From JBJKRF01 sp046704785 (lineage in GTDB: Bacteria; Chloroflexota; Anaerolineae; Anaerolineales; Villigracilaceae), in NCBI GenBank assembly GCA_046704785.1, contig JBJKRF010000059.1, positions 1 through 16,426 of the forward strand: 16,426 bases of DNA. The letters are read 5' to 3'. The notes below the pieces were generated by a model. That model had not been told where the DNA came from and made no database searches. It was given only the letters and a program-made list of their open reading frames with translations. Positions 13,315-16,426 of this stretch are shown here, in pieces. The position numbers and the translations under genes are program-made. Position 1 is the first letter of the stretch, and the number at the start of each line of letters is the position of its first letter.

Positions 13315-14301
13315 ATGCTTCGCAAGTTTTTTCTCGCCCTTGTGGCGCTGACCTTTGGTCTGACGGCCTGCGGCCCCACTGCACTCCCGGCCACCCCGAC
13401 GACGTTCCCAACACAACCCCCCGTGGCGACTCTCGCGCCCACGGCTTCACCCAGCCCTGCGCCGATTGTCCTCACCGACGGCCTGGGACGCACCGTCACG
13501 CTGCCCGCGCCTGCCAAGCAGATCGTCTCGCTGGCGCCCTCCAACACCGAAATCCTGTTTGCCATCGGGGCCGGGAAACAGGTCGTCGGTCGCGACGAAT
13601 TCTCCGATTATCCTGCCGCGGTCAAGTTGCTGCCCAGTGTGGGCGGCTCGATGGGCCAATACAGTATGGAACAGATCACCGCGCTCAAACCGGACCTCGT
13701 CCTGGCGGCAGAGATCAACACGCCTGAACAGGTCAAGTCCCTCGAAGACCTGGGACTGACGGTCTATTATCTGAAGAATCCAACCACGTTGGAAGGCATG
13801 TACGCCAACCTGGAAACGGTAGCCAGGCTCACCGGGCACGAATCTGAAACGGCGAGGTTGGTCGCCGCGCTCAAAGCCCGCGTGGCTGCCATCGATGAGA
13901 AGGTCAAAGGGGTGACGACCCGTCCGGTCGTCTTCTACGAATTGGACGCCAGTTCGCCAGACAAGCCCTACACCGCCGGGCCGGGCACCTTCATCGACCA
14001 GCTCATCGGGGAGGCTGGCGGCACTAGTTTTGCCAGCGCCGCCAAAATCACGGACGCGTACCCGCAAATCAGCCTGGAGCAGGTCGTTGCCACCAATCCC
14101 GACATCATCCTGCTGGGCGACGCCGCTTACGGCGTCACCGCCGACTCGGTGGCGCAACGTCCCGGCTGGAGCGCGTTGAAAGCAGTAGTAAACAAGCAAG
14201 TTTTCCCTTTTAACGACGACCTGGTCAGTCGCCCCGGCCCGCGCCTGGTGGACGGGCTGGAAGCGCTGGCGAAGCTGTTGCACCCTGAATTGTTCAAGTA
14301 G
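13315..14301 (+). CDS. btuF: Cobalamin/corrinoid ABC transporter substrate-binding lipoprotein
   Basis: A 328-residue cluster-A substrate-binding protein. Lipoprotein signal with lipobox LTAC (Cys19), then a Thr/Pro-rich spacer to about residue 50 that holds the domain off the membrane. The two-lobed helical-backbone binding fold follows: DGLGRTVTLPAPAKQIVSLAPSNTEI-type opening, a GxxxVVGRDEFSDYP loop, the LKPDLVLA strand, the long inter-lobe helix (TARLVAALKARVAAI), and NPDIILLGDAAYG near the C-terminus. The family also binds Fe-siderophores and haem, but the riboswitch upstream points to B12 or cobinamide. The start is ATG 13315 with AAGGAG at 13301-13306, which overlaps the stop of the leader ORF. 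It is the first full gene of a btuFCD operon with 4-nt and 1-nt joints downstream. Confidence 0.92.
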   Translation: MLRKFFLALVALTFGLTACGPTALPATPTTFPTQPPVATLAPTASPSPAPIVLTDGLGRTVTLPAPAKQIVSLAPSNTEILFAIGAGKQVVGRDEFSDYPAAVKLLPSVGGSMGQYSMEQITALKPDLVLAAEINTPEQVKSLEDLGLTVYYLKNPTTLEGMYANLETVARLTGHESETARLVAALKARVAAIDEKVKGVTTRPVVFYELDASSPDKPYTAGPGTFIDQLIGEAGGTSFASAAKITDAYPQISLEQVVATNPDIILLGDAAYGVTADSVAQRPGWSALKAVVNKQVFPFNDDLVSRPGPRLVDGLEALAKLLHPELFK

Positions 14302-14305
14302 GCCC

Positions 14306-15343
14306 ATGGAACAGGCAAAACCCCGGCTCTTTTCTGTCATGCGTAAATCATTGCTACCTTACGTGTGGACTTTTGGCTTTTTGGCCCTCGCGGTTTTGTT
14401 GAGCATCGCCGTCGGGTCGGTTTTCATTCCCCCTGCCGACTTGTGGCGCACGCTCAGCGGGCAATTTGCCCACAGCCCCACTGCCACTATCGTATGGGAC
14501 ATCCGCCTGCCGCGCACGGCGCTGATCCTGCTGGTAGGTGCGGCGCTTTCCGGTAGCGGCGCCGCCTATCAAGGCCTGTTCCGCAACCCGTTGGCAGACC
14601 CGTACGTGATCGGCGTGGCCTCCGGCGCCGGGCTGGGCGCGGTGATCGCCATGAGCATCCATTGGCCGTATTCCTTCCTCGGCTTGATGGCGATTCCGCT
14701 GGCGGCCTTTGTCAGCGGCCTGTTGACGGTTTTCCTGGTCTATTGGCTGGCGCGCGTCGGTGGCAGCGTCCCGACCACGAACCTGATCCTGGCCGGGATG
14801 GCCATCTCCTCCTTTGCCACGGCGCTGACCTCCTTCCTGATGTTGAGTTCTACGGGGGAAATTCGTCGCGCCATCAGTTGGCTGCTGGGCGGATTGAGCC
14901 TGGGCGGTTGGGAGGCCGTCCTGGCGTTGTTGCCTTATGTGTTGCTGGGCCTGGCCGTTCTGACGTTGAGCGGTCACGCCCTCAACCTGTTGCAGTTTGG
15001 CGACGAGCAGGCCCAAACGCTCGGCCTGTCCGTCAACCGCACCAAGACCATCATCCTGGTGGCGGCCTCCCTGGCTACCGCGGCAGCCGTCTCGTTCGCC
15101 GGCCTGATCGGTTTCATCGGATTGATTGTCCCGCACGTCGTGCGCCTGATGTGGGGCAACGATCACCGTCGCCTGATCCCGCTCAGCATTCTGGGCGGGG
15201 CCGGGGCGCTGCTCGTGGCCGATGTCGTCGCACGGGTTGTGCTCGCTCCGCAGGAACTTCCCGTCGGTATCGTCACGGCCCTCACCGGTGCGCCTTTCTT
15301 TCTATGGGTGCTGCGCCGCGCGCGCCACCAGGGGATGTGGTGA
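14306..15343 (+). CDS. btuC: Cobalamin/corrinoid ABC transporter permease (FecCD family)
   Basis: A 345-residue FecCD-type permease with about ten membrane helices. Visible landmarks are the cytoplasmic RLPR (67-70), NPLADPYVIGVASGAGLGA (94-112) that lines the pathway, and the GDEQAQTLGLSVNR loop (about 232-246), the coupling helix region that contacts the ATPase. GLIGFIGLIVPHVVRL follows in the last third. It would form a homodimer in the membrane and accept substrate from the BtuF-like lipoprotein. The start at 14306 lies 4 nt after the btuF stop with only a weak ribosome site, so coupling to btuF is likely; an internal ATG at 14339 also lacks one. The stop is shared with the next start (TGATG at 15341-15345). 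Confidence 0.93.
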   Translation: MEQAKPRLFSVMRKSLLPYVWTFGFLALAVLLSIAVGSVFIPPADLWRTLSGQFAHSPTATIVWDIRLPRTALILLVGAALSGSGAAYQGLFRNPLADPYVIGVASGAGLGAVIAMSIHWPYSFLGLMAIPLAAFVSGLLTVFLVYWLARVGGSVPTTNLILAGMAISSFATALTSFLMLSSTGEIRRAISWLLGGLSLGGWEAVLALLPYVLLGLAVLTLSGHALNLLQFGDEQAQTLGLSVNRTKTIILVAASLATAAAVSFAGLIGFIGLIVPHVVRLMWGNDHRRLIPLSILGGAGALLVADVVARVVLAPQELPVGIVTALTGAPFFLWVLRRARHQGMW

Positions 15344-16116
15344 TGATCCAGATCGAAAACTTGACGGTGGGCTACGGGTCGCGCCCGGTCTTGAAGAATG
15401 TCAGTCTTCAGATTCAGAAGGGGGAAATGTTGGCCCTGCTGGGGCCGAACGGATCGGGCAAATCGACGCTGATCCGCGCGATAAGCGGAGTCCTGCACGG
15501 ATCGGGCACGCTGCGGCTGTCTGGCCGTGACCTGGGCGGACTCTCACCCGTGGAGCGTGCCCGTTTAATGGCCGTCGTCCCGCAGGGTGCCTCGCTGCCG
15601 CCCGCGTTCAGCGCCTGGGAGACGGTGCTGCTGGGCCGGACACCCTATCTCAACTTCCTCGGCCAGGTTTCTGCCCACGATGAGCAGATCGCCCGACAGG
15701 CGCTCGAAAAAGCCGACGCCGTCGGCCTGGCCGAACGGCGCGTCGGCGAACTCTCCGGCGGCGAACAACAGCGTGTCCTGTTGGCCCGCGCGTTGGCGCA
15801 GTCGACGCCGGTGTTGCTGCTCGACGAACCCACCACCCATCTCGATATTCAACATCAAATGAATTTATTGGAACTGGTGCGTGGACTCTCGCGCGACGAT
15901 GGCCTGACCGTCCTGGTAGCCTTGCACGATCTGAACCTGGCCGCCCGCTACGCCGACCGCGTTGCCCTGCTCGTTGAGGGAACCTTGAAGGCGCTGGGTA
16001 CGCCCAAAGAGGTGCTGCGCCCCAATTTGCTTTCGGCGGCCTACGATTGGCCGGTGCAGGTGGTGAAGCATCCTTTTCTCGATTCTCCCCTGATTCTGCC
16101 AATGTCCAAGCGATGA
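15343..16116 (+). CDS. btuD: Cobalamin/corrinoid ABC transporter ATP-binding protein
   Basis: A 257-residue ATPase with all ABC motifs intact. Walker A GPNGSGKST (34-42), Q-loop Gln81 (VVPQG), signature LSGGEQQ (137-143), Walker B VLLLDEP (157-163) with catalytic Glu162, D-loop HLD, and switch His195 (ALHDLNLA). The closest pattern is the FepC/BtuD group that pairs with FecCD permeases. The start is ATG 15343, which overlaps the btuC stop by one base (TGATG) and is read by coupling. The open frame continues far upstream inside btuC, but that extension is a shadow of the permease. It completes the importer; no cobalamin salvage gene follows within the window, as the region breaks into a transposase remnant about 70 bp downstream. 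Confidence 0.95.
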   Translation: MIQIENLTVGYGSRPVLKNVSLQIQKGEMLALLGPNGSGKSTLIRAISGVLHGSGTLRLSGRDLGGLSPVERARLMAVVPQGASLPPAFSAWETVLLGRTPYLNFLGQVSAHDEQIARQALEKADAVGLAERRVGELSGGEQQRVLLARALAQSTPVLLLDEPTTHLDIQHQMNLLELVRGLSRDDGLTVLVALHDLNLAARYADRVALLVEGTLKALGTPKEVLRPNLLSAAYDWPVQVVKHPFLDSPLILPMSKR

Positions 16117-16138
16117 GCGTGCGCCGGGTACCGCTCTC

Positions 16139-16201
16139 CCTTGCTGATTCCGGCTGCCCTGAAGCGCAAGAGTTTTGTATAAAAATTCACAATCAGCAAG
16201 G
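16139..16201. repeat. 11-bp inverted repeat at the transposase breakpoint
   Basis: CCTTGCTGATT (16139-16149) and its exact reverse complement AATCAGCAAGG (16191-16201) are separated by 41 nt. The right arm lies within the transposase fragment, at its LAD codons on the minus strand. The left arm therefore reads LAD in the opposite direction. It could also form a long-loop hairpin after btuD, but no good T-run follows. Confidence 0.7.
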
Positions 16202-16426
16202 ATCAGGATTTTGTCTGCGTTGGGATAAAGACCCTTCCCAATCTCTTGCCACCAACGTGCTATGACTTCAACCGCGAACTGGGGTGTGTCGGCTGAACAA
16301 CCGACATAGACATAACCATGATTGTGCTGTACATCATAAACACCATAAGGAACCGCTTTTCCAAGCGCATTCTGTTCAAAATCATGGTCGTTGACCGATC
16401 TGGCTTTCAAACACCATTCTTGTCCT
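16189..16426 (-). pseudogene. ISAzo13-type transposase fragment, truncated
   Basis: Minus-strand frame, open to the right window edge, so the N-terminal part may continue outside. It reads GQEWC, then HDF, KAVPYGVYDVQHNHGYVYVG, DTPQFAVEVIARWWQEIGKG and YPNADKILILADC, which closely follows the DDE catalytic core of ISAzo13 (Rhodopirellula-type) transposases up to the conserved strand ending LAD. In intact members LADxGGSNGxR follows; here the text changes abruptly to an unrelated reading after LADC, at about 16189. The catalytic core is thus incomplete and no inverted terminal repeats are seen, so the element is a dead remnant. Its AT content is visibly higher than the btu genes next to it, consistent with acquisition. 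The breakpoint carries an 11-bp inverted repeat. Confidence 0.75.

Noticed and set aside
14662..15342. Upstream extension of the btuD frame
   Set aside because: It overlaps the btuC coding region fully in another frame; the ABC motifs all begin after ATG 15343, which has the TGATG joint.
16117..16201. The 11-bp inverted repeat as the btu operon terminator
   Set aside because: A 41-nt loop and no clear T-run follow; its link with the transposase breakpoint explains it better.

Overview
The window looks like a chromosomal segment from a Chloroflexota bacterium, probably Anaerolineae-like. The evidence is indirect: GC-rich coding sequence, three lipoproteins (two of them with Thr/Pro-rich low-complexity linkers or tails of the kind common in that group), a TPR plus Yip1 membrane protein, and tandem NmrA/DUF2867 reductases. 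No rRNA, tRNA or CRISPR array is visible, so the placement is an inference.

Left part (about 140-6412). A minus-strand SUMF1/FGE-domain lipoprotein ends in a clear intrinsic terminator. A divergent MazG-like nucleotide pyrophosphohydrolase follows. Next, on the minus strand in transcription order, come a Thr/Pro-tailed lipoprotein, a TSPPYW-type DNA methyltransferase, a GH15 glucoamylase/trehalase-like enzyme and a PD-(D/E)XK nuclease-like protein. The methyltransferase and nuclease could be two halves of a modification-restriction pair with a carbohydrate enzyme between them; this is a hypothesis.

Middle part (6580-13026, all plus strand). First is an SDR-type L-threonine dehydrogenase-like enzyme. 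A promoter then precedes a tightly packed unit of two paralogous YbjT-like reductases (NmrA Rossmann plus DUF2867) and a GT87-like membrane glycosyltransferase, with a 4-bp ATGA overlap at the last junction. A separate promoter drives a TPR-Yip1 membrane protein through a structured leader of about 100 nt whose second hairpin takes in part of the ribosome binding site.

Right part (13023-16116). A strong promoter leads into a cobalamin riboswitch, then a 23-codon leader ORF with an excellent Shine-Dalgarno sequence, an intrinsic terminator lying inside that leader ORF, and a btuF-btuC-btuD cobalamin/corrinoid ABC importer. This cluster is self-contained: the riboswitch senses the cofactor that the transporter imports. 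The leader ORF spanning the terminator, its Shine-Dalgarno pairing with the 3' side of the riboswitch, and a duplicated ATGACA/TGTCAT switch are the most unusual features of the window.

The right edge holds a minus-strand fragment of an ISAzo13-type transposase. It runs off the window and breaks near btuD at an 11-bp inverted repeat.
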